Positions 47,780 to 56,658 of a stretch of DNA of 64,000 bases are shown piece by piece. The DNA is taken from contig NZ_CP119988.1 in assembly GCF_029338515.1 (NCBI RefSeq), forward strand, positions 2,418,001 to 2,482,000, read 5' to 3'. Numbering within the stretch: the stretch's first letter is position 1; each line of letters begins with the position of its first letter. The stretch is from Haloglomus litoreum (GTDB taxonomy: Archaea; Halobacteriota; Halobacteria; Halobacteriales; Haloarculaceae). The notes under the pieces were generated by a model. It was not told the origin of the DNA. It saw only the letters and a program-made list of their open reading frames with translations, and ran no database searches. The translations under genes were made by a program, and so were the position numbers.

Positions 47780-49138
47780 TCACCGACGACGGCGGGCGAC
47801 CCGTTCCTCTGCGGTCTCCTCGGTGACGAGTTCGTAGAGGAGTGCCCGCCCACCGTCCGCCTTCGGCCGGAGCACCCGGCCGAGCCGCTGTGTGAACTCG
47901 CGCTCGCTCCCGCTCCCCGAGAGCACCACGGCGACGTTCGCGTCCGGCACGTCGACGCCCTCGTCGAGGACGTTGGCGGTCACGACGCGCGAGTAATCGC
48001 CCGCGCGGAACCTCTCGAGGATCTCCCGGCGCTCGGGGGCCGCGGTCTCGTGCGTGATGGCGGGCATCAGGAACCGCTCCGAGAGGCGGTAGACGAGGTC
48101 CGTGTACGCGGTGAACACGATGACGCGGTCCCCGCGATGACGGTCCAACACGCGCTCCAGCTCGCGCACCTTGTTCTCGGCGTTCATCATCACCTCGCGG
48201 GCGCGCTGCTTGGCGAGCAGCGCCTCCCGGGCCCGGGGGTCGTTGCCGGAGCGCTTGACCAGTTCCTGGTAGTCGCTGCCCGAGCGCAACTGGATACCCG
48301 ACTGCGCGAGGTAGTCCGTGAAGGTGCCCTGGAACTCCTCGTAGCGTTCGCGCTCCCCGGGCGTGAGTTCGACCGCGACCCGCTTGATGTCGAAGTCCGC
48401 GAGGTGGTCGCCGGCGAGGTCATCGGCCGAGAGCCGGTGGACCACGGGCCCGACCAGCTCCTCGATGACCTCGTGGGCGCCGTCGGGTCGCTCGAAGGTG
48501 GCGGTCAGTCCCATCCGGGCGGGCGCCGCCAGCAGGCGGGCGATGTCGCGGTACCCCTCGCCGCCCAGGTGGTGGACCTCGTCGAAGACGACCAGTTCGA
48601 ACCGACCACCGAGTTCGTCCGCCCGGAGGTAGGCCGAGTCGTAGGTGGAGACGGTGATATCCTCGACGCGCTGTTCGCCGCCGCCGAGGCGGCCGACCGG
48701 TACGTCGAACTCCGCAGCGAGTTCGCGCTCCCACTGGTCCAGCAGGTCGATAGTCGGGACGACCACGAGCGTCGGCGCCGACCGGGCGGCGATGGCCGCG
48801 ATGGCGACGACGGTCTTCCCGCTCCCGGTCGGGAGTTCGAGCACCCCGCGACAGTCGGCGTCGCGCCACGCGTCCAGCGCGTCCCGCTGGTAGTCCCGGA
48901 GCTCGTAGGCGGTCGTCAGGTCGGGGAGGTCGGCGGGCGCGAGAACCGAATCCACCACCGCCACGTCCCGCTCGGCGAGGGCGTCCCGGAGGTCCGCGTA
49001 GCGATGGGCGGGCGCACGCCACGACTCCGAGCGGTCGTCGTAGGTGACGCCGGGGAGGTCCGCGACGACGGACTCGGGACCGCGGAGCAGGACGGTCCCC
49101 TCGTCGAAGTGCAGACGGACGGTGTCGGCGTCGGTCAC
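47780..49138 (-). CDS. XPB/RAD25-type DNA repair helicase
   Basis: A 452-residue SF2 helicase starting at GTG 49138. It has the XPB N-terminal damage-recognition-like region (RLHFDEGTVLLRG), Walker A PTGSGKT, motif II DEVHH, the RED motif neighbourhood, and motifs V/VI (NVLDEGVDVP, GSGSEREFTQRLGRVLRPKADGG). The start overlaps nothing, and the sequence before it is non-coding. XPB unwinds DNA in nucleotide excision repair. Its nuclease partner Bax1 lies at 43.0-44.5 kb. Both are minus strand but are separated by two plus-strand genes and a transporter. Confidence 0.93.
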   Translation of the reverse strand: MTDADTVRLHFDEGTVLLRGPESVVADLPGVTYDDRSESWRAPAHRYADLRDALAERDVAVVDSVLAPADLPDLTTAYELRDYQRDALDAWRDADCRGVLELPTGSGKTVVAIAAIAARSAPTLVVVPTIDLLDQWERELAAEFDVPVGRLGGGEQRVEDITVSTYDSAYLRADELGGRFELVVFDEVHHLGGEGYRDIARLLAAPARMGLTATFERPDGAHEVIEELVGPVVHRLSADDLAGDHLADFDIKRVAVELTPGERERYEEFQGTFTDYLAQSGIQLRSGSDYQELVKRSGNDPRAREALLAKQRAREVMMNAENKVRELERVLDRHRGDRVIVFTAYTDLVYRLSERFLMPAITHETAAPERREILERFRAGDYSRVVTANVLDEGVDVPDANVAVVLSGSGSEREFTQRLGRVLRPKADGGRALLYELVTEETAEERVARRRR

Positions 49139-49250
49139 GTCAGGCGGTCCGTGACGGGACGTGTTGAATCCGGCGGGGTGGCTGCGTCGGAATACGAACG
49201 ATATTACCGGGCCAAAAGACAACCATGCAGATTATTTCGGGTATAGTTGA

Positions 49251-49490
49251 CTAAAATGGCTGATACTCCCGTTCACATCGGGTCAGACAACCAGTCGACC
49301 CGGTACCTACGTAGTAGCCGACCTCCGTGATGAACAGGAGGACCGTCGCCCCGAGGACGGCCCAGACGACCGTCGCAACGCTCTGCGGGACGGCCATCCT
49401 GACCGCGGGGAGCTCCACGACGGCGAAGACCAATGCGTACCCGGCGATGATGACTGCCAGTTCGAGCGCGATTCGGGAGCGGGGTCGCAT
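49251..49490 (-). CDS. small two-helix membrane protein
   Basis: A 79-residue reading frame with two hydrophobic stretches (about residues 7-26 and 40-58; ALELAVIIAGYALVFAVVEL, VVWAVLGATVLLFITEVGYYV) and a short C-terminal tail with two Cys. It begins at ATG 49490 and is divergent from grpE (start 49577). The family is unrecognised and no motif indicates function. It may be a real small protein; the codon pattern and two-helix structure support this moderately. Confidence 0.5.
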   Translation of the reverse strand: MRPRSRIALELAVIIAGYALVFAVVELPAVRMAVPQSVATVVWAVLGATVLLFITEVGYYVGTGSTGCLTRCEREYQPF

Positions 49491-49576
49491 GCCGGGGGGG
49501 CTGCGGTGCCTGCGGAATACGGGTTCCCCACGCCGGTTCTACAACCCTTATCCGCTACCGTCGCCAACCCCGAGCC

Positions 49577-50206
49577 ATGAGCGAGAAGGACGCCGCGGCC
49601 GACGGCGAGGACGCGGCGGACATCGACGGAGCAGTCGAGGACGACGCCCCCACGGACGTCGAAGCCGACGAGGACCTCGTGGCCCGGGTCGAGGAATCCG
49701 ACCCGGAGACCATCGCCCGCGAGATCGCCTCGCTCCGGTCGGCCCGCCACGATGCCGAGGACGCCGCCGCGGAGTACGAGGAACGGGTAGAGGAGCTCGA
49801 GGAGAAACTCAAGCGCAAGCAGGCGGAGTTCCAGAACTTCAAGAAGCGGATGGAGCGCAAGCAGGAGGAGCAGAAGGCCCGCGCCACGGAGGAACTCGTC
49901 GAGCGCCTGCTCGACGTGCGGAACAACCTCGTCCGGGCGCTCGAGCAGGACGAGGACGCGGATATCCGTGGCGGGGTGCGGACGACGCTGGACCAGTTCG
50001 ACCGCGTGCTCGACGCCGAGAACGTGGTCGCCATCGAGCCGGAGCCGGGCGAGGAGGTCGACCCGCAGCGCCACGAGGTGCTGATGCGCGTCGACAGCGA
50101 CCAGCCGGAGGGGACCGTCGACGAACTCCACCGACCGGGCTACGAGATGGCCGAGAAGGTGCTGCAGGCCGCACAGGTGACCGTCTCCGACGGCGCGGAC
50201 GAGTAG
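49577..50206 (+). CDS. grpE: nucleotide-exchange factor GrpE
   Basis: A 209-residue GrpE. An acidic disordered N-terminus (about 45 residues) is followed by the long coiled coil (about residues 55-110; EEYEERVEELEEKLKRKQAEFQNFKKRMERKQEEQ). The C-terminal domain has the typical ends EVLMRVDSDQPEGTVDELHRPGYEMAEKVLQAAQVTV. It exchanges nucleotides on DnaK. dnaK starts 1.1 kb downstream after an unrelated gene, so the chaperone pair is near but not adjacent. The dnaJ gene is not in the window. Confidence 0.97.
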   Translation: MSEKDAAADGEDAADIDGAVEDDAPTDVEADEDLVARVEESDPETIAREIASLRSARHDAEDAAAEYEERVEELEEKLKRKQAEFQNFKKRMERKQEEQKARATEELVERLLDVRNNLVRALEQDEDADIRGGVRTTLDQFDRVLDAENVVAIEPEPGEEVDPQRHEVLMRVDSDQPEGTVDELHRPGYEMAEKVLQAAQVTVSDGADE

Positions 50207-50357
50207 CGACCGGCGACGACAGCGATCCGGCGCCCCCCGAGTCCGTCTGGTCGACGGGCCACCCACCGGGGCCACCCTTTTGCGGCCAGCCCGCCCACGC
50301 TCGGGTGATGAGGGACTGCGGCCATCGCCGGCTCCGGCGAGGACCAGGGGCCCGACC

Positions 50358-51164
50358 GTGAGCGGGGCCGCCCCGCTCCGGGTGATGACGTACAACGTCC
50401 GGTACGCCGCGCTGGACGACGGCCCGCGGGCGTGGGAGCACCGCCGGGATGCGGTGGCATCCACGGCCCGGGTCCACCGGCCGGACGTGCTCTGTCTGCA
50501 GGAGGTCTGGCAGGACCAGCTCCCCGACCTGCGCGAGCGACTGCCCGGGTACGAGTGGGCCGCCGAGCGCCAGCGGACGGGCGAACACACGCCAGTCGGC
50601 TACCTGCCGGATCGGCTGGCCGTCGAGGGGATGGACGTCTTCGCGCTGGCTCCCGACCCGGAGGACATCGGCACGGTCGCATGGGACGCCGCTGTCCCGC
50701 GGGTGGCGACCGAGGTCCGGTTCCGCGACCGACGCGGGGACGCGACGTTCGACCTCGTCAACGTCCACTTCGACCACGCGGGCGCGCTGGCACGTCGCGA
50801 GAGCGCACGCCTCGTGCGCGAGCGCCTGGCCGGGAGCCGTGCGTTGCTCGTGGGGGACCTCAACGCCCGCCCGGCGTCCGACCCGTACCGCTCGCTCGTC
50901 GGGCATCCCGGGCCGTTCGCCGACGCCAGACTGGTGGCGGAGACACGGTTCGGCCCCGGGGAGACGTTCGTGGGCTTCGCCGGGGAGGGTGTCGAGGACG
51001 GGACGGAGTTCGCCCCGACGACCGGCAAGCGCATCGACTACGTCCTCGTCCGTGGCTTCGATGTCGACCTCTACGCGACCGTCGCCGACGTGGATGCGAC
51101 CTGGCGCCATGCCTCCGACCACCTGCCCGTCGTGGCCGATTTGCGGCCGGCGATCCCGGACTGA
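50358..51164 (+). CDS. endonuclease/exonuclease/phosphatase family protein
   Basis: A 268-residue protein starting at GTG 50358. The EEP fold is clear from LRVMTYNVRYA, DVLCLQEVW, VNVHFDHAGALARRESARL, LLVGDLNARPAS, KRIDYVLVRG and SDHLPVVADL, with the catalytic Glu, Asp, His and Asn residues in place. It cleaves phosphodiesters or phosphomonoesters with Mg2+, such as nucleic acids or inositol phosphates. There is no secretion signal. It lies between grpE and dnaK but is unrelated to them by function. Confidence 0.92.
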   Translation: MSGAAPLRVMTYNVRYAALDDGPRAWEHRRDAVASTARVHRPDVLCLQEVWQDQLPDLRERLPGYEWAAERQRTGEHTPVGYLPDRLAVEGMDVFALAPDPEDIGTVAWDAAVPRVATEVRFRDRRGDATFDLVNVHFDHAGALARRESARLVRERLAGSRALLVGDLNARPASDPYRSLVGHPGPFADARLVAETRFGPGETFVGFAGEGVEDGTEFAPTTGKRIDYVLVRGFDVDLYATVADVDATWRHASDHLPVVADLRPAIPD

Positions 51165-51297
51165 CCCGCGCCGGGTCCCGGACGACGCGCTTGTGATGCG
51201 CTTCTGTTTGTACGTATCGGTCGCGGCTGAATGGTGAACACGAAACCGCAAGCGGGCGACGGGGTCGCTACGAGGCGAATCGACCCGATTCAGCAAG

Positions 51298-51305
51298 GCT
51301 TAACG
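51298..51305 (+). promoter_or_regulatory. possible TATA box of dnaK
   Basis: GCTTAACG lies 28-35 nt upstream of the dnaK ATG (51333). With a haloarchaeal TATA-to-start spacing of about 25 nt, transcription would begin just before the ATG, giving a nearly leaderless mRNA. It is positional evidence only. A heat-shock operator was not identified. Confidence 0.4.
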
Positions 51306-51332
51306 GCGCAAGACTGCTACTCCAGTCCAACA

Positions 51333-53282
51333 ATGGCGAGCAACAAGATCCTCGGCATCGACCTGGGGACCACCAACTCCGCGTTCGCAGTGATGGAAGG
51401 TGGCGACCCGGAGATCATCGCGAACGCCGAGGGCGACCGCACCACCCCCTCCGTGGTAGCGTTCACCGACGACGGCGAGCGGCTCGTCGGCAAGCCCGCG
51501 AAGAACCAGGCCGTCCAGAACCCCGAGCGGACCATCCAGTCCATCAAGCGGCACATGGGCGAGGACGGCTACACGGTCGACATCGAGGGCGAGGAGTACA
51601 CGCCGGAGCAGATCTCGGCGATGATCCTCCAGAAGATCAAGCGCGACGCCGAGGAGTACCTCGGCGACGAGGTCGAGAAGGCCGTCATCACGGTCCCCGC
51701 GTACTTCAGCGACCGCCAGCGCCAGGCGACGAAGGACGCCGGCGAGATCGCCGGCTTCGAGGTCGAGCGCATCATCAACGAGCCGACGGCCGCGTCGATG
51801 GCGTACGGCCTCGACGACGAGTCCGACCAGACCGTCCTCGTCTACGACCTCGGCGGGGGGACCTTCGACGTCTCCATCCTCGACCTGGGCGGCGGCGTCT
51901 ACGAGGTCGTCGCCACGAACGGGGACAACGACCTCGGCGGCGACGACTGGGACCAGGCGCTCATCGACCACCTCGCCGACGAGTTCCAGAGCGAACACGG
52001 CATCGACCTCCGCGAGGACCGGCAGGCGCTCCAGCGGCTCAAGGACGCCGCCGAGGAGGCGAAGATCGAGCTCTCCAACCGGAAGGAGGCAACCGTCACG
52101 CTCCCGTTCATCGCGGCCGACGACGACGGACCGAAGGACCTTGAGGAGACCATCACCCGCGCGAAGTTCGAGTCGCTCACCTCGGACCTACTCGACCGGA
52201 CGGTCGGCCCGACGGAGCAGGCCCTCTCGGACGCCGGGTACGACAAGGGCGACATCGACGAGGTCCTCCTCGTCGGCGGGTCGACCCGGATGCCGCAGGT
52301 CCGCGAGAAGGTCGAGGAGATGACCGGACAGGACCCGCGCAAGTCCGTCAATCCGGACGAGGCCGTCGCGCTGGGTGCGGCCATCCAGGGTGGCGTCCTC
52401 TCGGGCGACGTGGACGACATCGTCCTGCTGGACGTGACGCCGCTCTCGCTCGGTATCGAGGTGAAGGGTGGCCTGTTCGAGCGGCTCATCGAGAAGAACA
52501 CCACCATCCCGACCGAGGAGTCGAAGATCTTCACGACCGCGGCGGACAACCAGACGATGGTCAACGTCCGCGTCTTCCAGGGTGAGCGGGAGATGGCCGA
52601 GAGCAACGAGCTGCTCGGCGAGTTCCAGCTCACCGGCATCCCGCCCGCGCCGGCCGGCACGCCCCAGATCGAGGTGACGTTCAACATCGACGAGAACGGC
52701 ATCGTCAACGTCGAGGCCGAGGACAAGGGCTCGGGCAACAAGGAGGACATCACCATCGAGGGCGGCGCGGGCCTCTCCGACGACCAGATCGAGCAGATGC
52801 AGGAGGAGGCCGAGGAGCACGCCGAGGAGGACCAGAAGCGCCGCGAGTTCGTCGAGACGCGCAACGACGCCGAGTCGGCCGTCCAGCGTGCCGAGACGCT
52901 GCTCGACGAGAACGAGGAGGAGATCGACGACGACCTCCGGGGCGACATCGAGGCCGAGATGGAGCGCGTCGAGGACGCCCTCGACGAGTACGAGGACGTC
53001 GAGTTCGAGGAGATCGACGAGGCCACGGAGGCCCTGGAGTCGGCGACCGAGAGCCTGACCCAGGAGCTGCAGGAGATCGGCAAGCAGATGTACCAGCAGC
53101 AGGCCCAGGCCGGCGCCGGCGGTGCCGGTGCTGGCGCCGCGGGCGCCGGTCCGGGCGGCATGGGCGGCGGCCCCGGCGGCATGGGTGGCGGTCCGGGCGG
53201 TGCCGGCCCCGGCGCCGAGGCCGACGACGAGGAGTACGTCGACGCCGACTTCGAGGACGTTGACGAAAACGACGAAAACTGA
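51333..53282 (+). CDS. dnaK: chaperone DnaK (Hsp70)
   Basis: A 649-residue Hsp70 starting at ATG 51333 ([20 protein letters not shown]). It has the ATPase core signatures [24 protein letters not shown] and [14 protein letters not shown], and the substrate-binding domain around [16 protein letters not shown]. The lid is acidic, and the C-terminus is a Gly/Ala/Met-rich linker ([17 protein letters not shown]...) ending in EDVDENDEN. It folds proteins together with GrpE and DnaJ. DnaK is thought to be of bacterial origin in haloarchaea. A perfect 12-bp inverted repeat spans the stop codon. Confidence 0.98.
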   Translation: MASNKILGIDLGTTNSAFAVMEGGDPEIIANAEGDRTTPSVVAFTDDGERLVGKPAKNQAVQNPERTIQSIKRHMGEDGYTVDIEGEEYTPEQISAMILQKIKRDAEEYLGDEVEKAVITVPAYFSDRQRQATKDAGEIAGFEVERIINEPTAASMAYGLDDESDQTVLVYDLGGGTFDVSILDLGGGVYEVVATNGDNDLGGDDWDQALIDHLADEFQSEHGIDLREDRQALQRLKDAAEEAKIELSNRKEATVTLPFIAADDDGPKDLEETITRAKFESLTSDLLDRTVGPTEQALSDAGYDKGDIDEVLLVGGSTRMPQVREKVEEMTGQDPRKSVNPDEAVALGAAIQGGVLSGDVDDIVLLDVTPLSLGIEVKGGLFERLIEKNTTIPTEESKIFTTAADNQTMVNVRVFQGEREMAESNELLGEFQLTGIPPAPAGTPQIEVTFNIDENGIVNVEAEDKGSGNKEDITIEGGAGLSDDQIEQMQEEAEEHAEEDQKRREFVETRNDAESAVQRAETLLDENEEEIDDDLRGDIEAEMERVEDALDEYEDVEFEEIDEATEALESATESLTQELQEIGKQMYQQQAQAGAGGAGAGAAGAGPGGMGGGPGGMGGGPGGAGPGAEADDEEYVDADFEDVDENDEN

Positions 53283-53294
53283 GTCGTTTTCGTC
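53262..53294. terminator. 12-bp stem-loop across the dnaK stop codon
   Basis: GACGAAAACGAC (53262-53273) and GTCGTTTTCGTC (53283-53294) are perfect complements separated by nine bases, and the dnaK TGA stop (53280-53282) lies in the loop. As RNA this gives a 12-bp hairpin containing the last codons. It may end transcription or protect the 3' end, but no T-run follows, so the role is open. Confidence 0.65.
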
Positions 53295-53400
53295 AGCCCG
53301 TCGGACTACGTCCGACGACGTCGACGACGACGAGGAGTAGCTGGTCAGTTCGCGGCGGTCAGCCCCCGATACTTTTGCGACGGTGGCTCCTTGTTCCCAC

Positions 53401-53751
53401 ATGAGCGACACGGGTGGGGATGAACTGACCGAGTCCGAGCGCGAGCTCATCCGGCAGCTGGACGACGCGCGGGTCGTCGAGATGCTGGAGACCGAGGGGA
53501 GCCTGACCGATTCGGACGCGGACCGGACCCGTGTGCAGAAACAGCTGCTCGACGACCTCGGGTTGTTCGACATCGATCCGGCGGAGTACGATCTCTCGGA
53601 TGCCCTCCGGAACCGTATCGAGCACCTGCGGTACGTCAACGTCGAGGGCACGGCCCAGCGGGAGCCGTCGGCAGCGGTCAGGCGGGAGGTGGCCGAGCGG
53701 CTCCGCGAACTCGGCTACGAGCCATCACCATCCGACGACGACGGCCAGTAG
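53401..53751 (+). CDS. hypothetical acidic haloarchaeal protein
   Basis: A 116-residue acidic, helix-rich protein starting at ATG 53401. Recognisable features are only helical heptad-like stretches (LTESERELIRQLDDARVVEMLE, LRNRIEHLRYVN) and an Arg/Glu-rich C-terminus. It follows dnaK by 118 nt and converges with the phosphotransferase gene. The family is unrecognised, and no metal or catalytic motif is present. Confidence 0.6.
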   Translation: MSDTGGDELTESERELIRQLDDARVVEMLETEGSLTDSDADRTRVQKQLLDDLGLFDIDPAEYDLSDALRNRIEHLRYVNVEGTAQREPSAAVRREVAERLRELGYEPSPSDDDGQ

Positions 53752-53766
53752 GGGTCTCCCTGCGAC

Positions 53767-54846
53767 TCAGACAGTCCACTCGCCATCGATGATCGCAAGC
53801 GCCCGCTCGGCCTGCGCCGGGACGCCCTCGCCCATCCGCTCGTACATCGGGTCGTCGACGCCACCCCGCAGGTAGCGGGCGTAGAACATCTCCCCGAGCG
53901 CGGCCATCTTGAACGCCGCGAGCGCCAGGTAGAAGCGCCGGTTCTCGAACTCACGGCCGCTCCGCCGCTCGTACCGCGCGACGAACTCGGTGCGCGTGGG
54001 GTAGTCCCCGTGGGCCAGGAACGACGGGGCGAACCGCTCGTCGGCGACGACATCCGTGCCGCCGTCGGGTGCCATCTCGTCCGGCCAGAAGTGGAGCGCG
54101 TACCCGAGGTCGGCGAGCGGGTCGCCCAGCGTCGACATCTCCCAGTCGAAGACGCCGGCGATGTGGGGCTCATCGTCGGGCGCGAACATCACGTTGTCGA
54201 GCTTGTAGTCGCCGTGGACGAGCGCGTGGTCGCTCTCCCCGGGCACGTTCTCGGCGAGCCAGGAGCCGACCTCGTACAGCTCGGGCACCTCGCGTTCCTC
54301 GCTCGTGGTGTCGACCGCCCAGATGACCGCCTCCTGGAACCGCTCGACCTGACGTTCGAGGTAGCCCTCCGGGTAGCCGAAGTCGCCGGCCACGAGGCCG
54401 ACGGCGTCGTAGTCCACGTCGTGGACGGCCACGAGCGCGTCCACGAAGGCGTCCGCGAGCGCCTCCCGTCGCGTGGGCGTGGCGAACCGTTCGGGCTCCT
54501 CCGTGTAGATGACGTCGCCGGCGACGCGGTCCATGACGTAGAACGGGGCGCCGAGGATGGATTCATCGTCGCACGACGCGACGGTCGGCGCGACCGGCAC
54601 AGCCGTCCCCTGGAGCGCGTCGAGGATGCGATACTCGCGGAGCACGTCGTGGGCGGTGTCGGCGGTCTCGTCCGGCGGCGGCCGGCGGACGACGAGTTCC
54701 CGGTCGCCCCACGTCACGAACAACGTCTCGTTGGAGTAGCCCCCGCCCTCGCCCGTCACGTCGAGCGAGTCGGCGGGACCGACCTCGCGGTCGAGGAAGG
54801 ACGACAGCGCCGCCGTATCGAGGGCCGAATCGGCCGGGTCGGACAT
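53767..54846 (-). CDS. phosphotransferase family protein (APH/ACAD10-like kinase), paralogue 1
   Basis: A 359-residue kinase-fold protein starting at ATG 54846. The aminoglycoside-phosphotransferase-type core is present: LVVRRPP (Lys-like strand), LVHGDYKLDNVMF (catalytic loop HGDxxxxN) and VFDWEMSTLGDPLADLGY (metal-binding D). It belongs to the group linked to acyl-CoA dehydrogenases (ACAD10/11), thought to phosphorylate 4-hydroxyacyl-CoA for degradation. It flanks an acyl-CoA synthetase, and a paralogue lies on its other side, supporting a role in catabolism of unusual acids. Confidence 0.85.
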   Translation of the reverse strand: MSDPADSALDTAALSSFLDREVGPADSLDVTGEGGGYSNETLFVTWGDRELVVRRPPPDETADTAHDVLREYRILDALQGTAVPVAPTVASCDDESILGAPFYVMDRVAGDVIYTEEPERFATPTRREALADAFVDALVAVHDVDYDAVGLVAGDFGYPEGYLERQVERFQEAVIWAVDTTSEEREVPELYEVGSWLAENVPGESDHALVHGDYKLDNVMFAPDDEPHIAGVFDWEMSTLGDPLADLGYALHFWPDEMAPDGGTDVVADERFAPSFLAHGDYPTRTEFVARYERRSGREFENRRFYLALAAFKMAALGEMFYARYLRGGVDDPMYERMGEGVPAQAERALAIIDGEWTV

Positions 54847-54915
54847 GGCACTGAGGCCGGGTGGAACGGGCAAATAGCTTCCCCCGGAGCGGTCCGTGGC
54901 TCCGGGAGCGGCGGC

Positions 54916-56595
54916 TCAGTCCGCGATTCCCTCCCGCTCCCGCAGACTCTGGCGGCGCACCTTCCCGGTCGTCGTCCGGGGGAGTTCGTCCACGAACTCC
55001 ACCTCGCGGGGATACTCGTACTTCGCCAGGCGGTCCTTCACGTGGTCCATCAGCGCCGAGCGGAGGTCGTCGCTCGCCGCCTGCCCGTCCGCGAGCACGA
55101 CGAACGCCTTCGGGATCTCGCCGCGCTCCTCGTGGGGCACACCGATGACGGCGGCGTCGGCGACGGCGTCGTGGCTGGCCAGCGAGTCCTCGATCTCCTC
55201 CGGGCCGATGCGGTAGCCCGAGGAGATGATGACGTCGTCCTTCCGGGCCTCGAACGAGAAGTAGCCGTCCTCGTCGACCGTGCCCAGGTCCTCGGTGAGG
55301 AGCCAGCCGTTCTGCACCTTCCCGGCGGTCTTCTCGGGCTTGTTCCAGTACTCCTTGAAGCAGATGGGGTTACCCTCGTAGCGGATGGCGATCTCGCCGA
55401 CCTCCCCCGGTTCGACGGTCGGCTCCGCGGTCTCCGGGTCGACGACGGTGACCTCGTAGCCGGGTGTGGCCAGGCCCATGCTCCCGGGACGTTTCTCGGC
55501 CAGGGTGGCGTTCTCTACGACGGCCACGTTGGCCTCCGTCTGGCCGTACCCCTCGTGGACGAGCGCGCCGCCGAAGGTGTCCTCGGCCCACTCGGCGACG
55601 GACTCGCCCAGCGACTCGCCGCCGCTGCCGATGACCCGGAGCGAGTCCACGTCGTACCCCTCGCTCGGTACCTGCATCATGAACCGGAGCGCGGTCGGCG
55701 GGAGGAACGCCATGGTGATGTCGTAGCGGTCGAGCAGGTCGAACGCCGTCGCGGGGTCGAACTCGCCGCCGTGGTGGGCCAGCACCGGCCGGCCGTAGAA
55801 CAGCGCCGTGAAGACGATGTTGAACAGCGAGGCGATCCACGCCCACTCGGCCGGCGTCCAGAACCGTGTCCCCTCGCCGAACTCGAAGTTCCCGACCGTC
55901 TGGATGCCCGGCAGGTGCCCCAGCAGCACCCGGTGGGCGTGCCGGACGCCCTTCGGGTCGCCCGTCGTCCCGGAGGTGTAGATGAGCAGGGCGTCGTCCT
56001 CGGCGTCGGTCTCGACGGCCTCGTGGTCGGGGGACCGGTCGGCCACGGCGTCGTCGTATGAGCGCTCGTCGTCCTCCGGGTCGCCGTCGACGACGAGCAC
56101 CGACTGGAGGCCGATGTCGTAGTCCGCCCGGGCCCGCCGGAGCGCGTCGACGTTGCTCCCGTCGACGATGCAGGCGTTCGCGTCGGCGTCGGCCAGCCGA
56201 TAGCCGACGCCGTCCGGGCCGAACAGCGTCGACAGCGGGACCGAGACGGCCCCCAGTTTCCACGCGGCGACGTGAGCGATGGCGGCCTCGGGCTTCTGTG
56301 GCAGGTTCACGCCGACCCGGTCGCCCCGCGCGACACCGCTGGCCGCGAGGTGGTTGGCGAGGCGACTCGCCGCGGCCTCGAACTCCGCGAAGGTGTAGGT
56401 CCCCTGCTCGCCGGACTCACCCTCGACGAACAGCGCCGTCGCATCGGGCGTCTCCTCGGCCCAGCGGTCACAGACGTACGCCGCCATGTTGAACCGGTCC
56501 GGGACCTCCCACTCGAACCAGTCGCGTAACTCGTCGAAGCTCTCCCACTCGTGCTCGTGGAACTGGTAGCTGTCCAGGCGTTCAGTCGTGGCCAT
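54916..56595 (-). CDS. acyl-CoA synthetase (AMP-forming, medium-chain type)
   Basis: A 559-residue adenylating enzyme starting at ATG 56595. The P-loop-like motif LLIYTSGTTGDPKGVRHAH, the A5-like GYGQTEANVAV, the A8 WLLTEDLGTVDEDGYFSFEARKDDVIISSGYRIGPEEIE and the A10 TTGKVRRQSLR with its catalytic Lys are complete. The layout matches the ACSM/medium-chain group that activates fatty or aromatic acids to acyl-CoA. It lies between two phosphotransferase genes, all on the minus strand, and an acyl-CoA dehydrogenase is found at 62.9 kb. It probably starts a beta-oxidation pathway. Confidence 0.93.
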   Translation of the reverse strand: MATTERLDSYQFHEHEWESFDELRDWFEWEVPDRFNMAAYVCDRWAEETPDATALFVEGESGEQGTYTFAEFEAAASRLANHLAASGVARGDRVGVNLPQKPEAAIAHVAAWKLGAVSVPLSTLFGPDGVGYRLADADANACIVDGSNVDALRRARADYDIGLQSVLVVDGDPEDDERSYDDAVADRSPDHEAVETDAEDDALLIYTSGTTGDPKGVRHAHRVLLGHLPGIQTVGNFEFGEGTRFWTPAEWAWIASLFNIVFTALFYGRPVLAHHGGEFDPATAFDLLDRYDITMAFLPPTALRFMMQVPSEGYDVDSLRVIGSGGESLGESVAEWAEDTFGGALVHEGYGQTEANVAVVENATLAEKRPGSMGLATPGYEVTVVDPETAEPTVEPGEVGEIAIRYEGNPICFKEYWNKPEKTAGKVQNGWLLTEDLGTVDEDGYFSFEARKDDVIISSGYRIGPEEIEDSLASHDAVADAAVIGVPHEERGEIPKAFVVLADGQAASDDLRSALMDHVKDRLAKYEYPREVEFVDELPRTTTGKVRRQSLREREGIAD

Positions 56596-56658
56596 GACAG
56601 GTGGCACCGGTGGACGGACCAAAACCGTTCCCCCCGGAGTGGCCCGGACGGCCGCCCG

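Noticed and set aside
52188-53651. 487-codon minus-strand frame antisense to dnaK
   Set aside because: It has the Leu/Val/Asp-biased composition of a shadow frame, and the DnaK motifs on the plus strand are complete.
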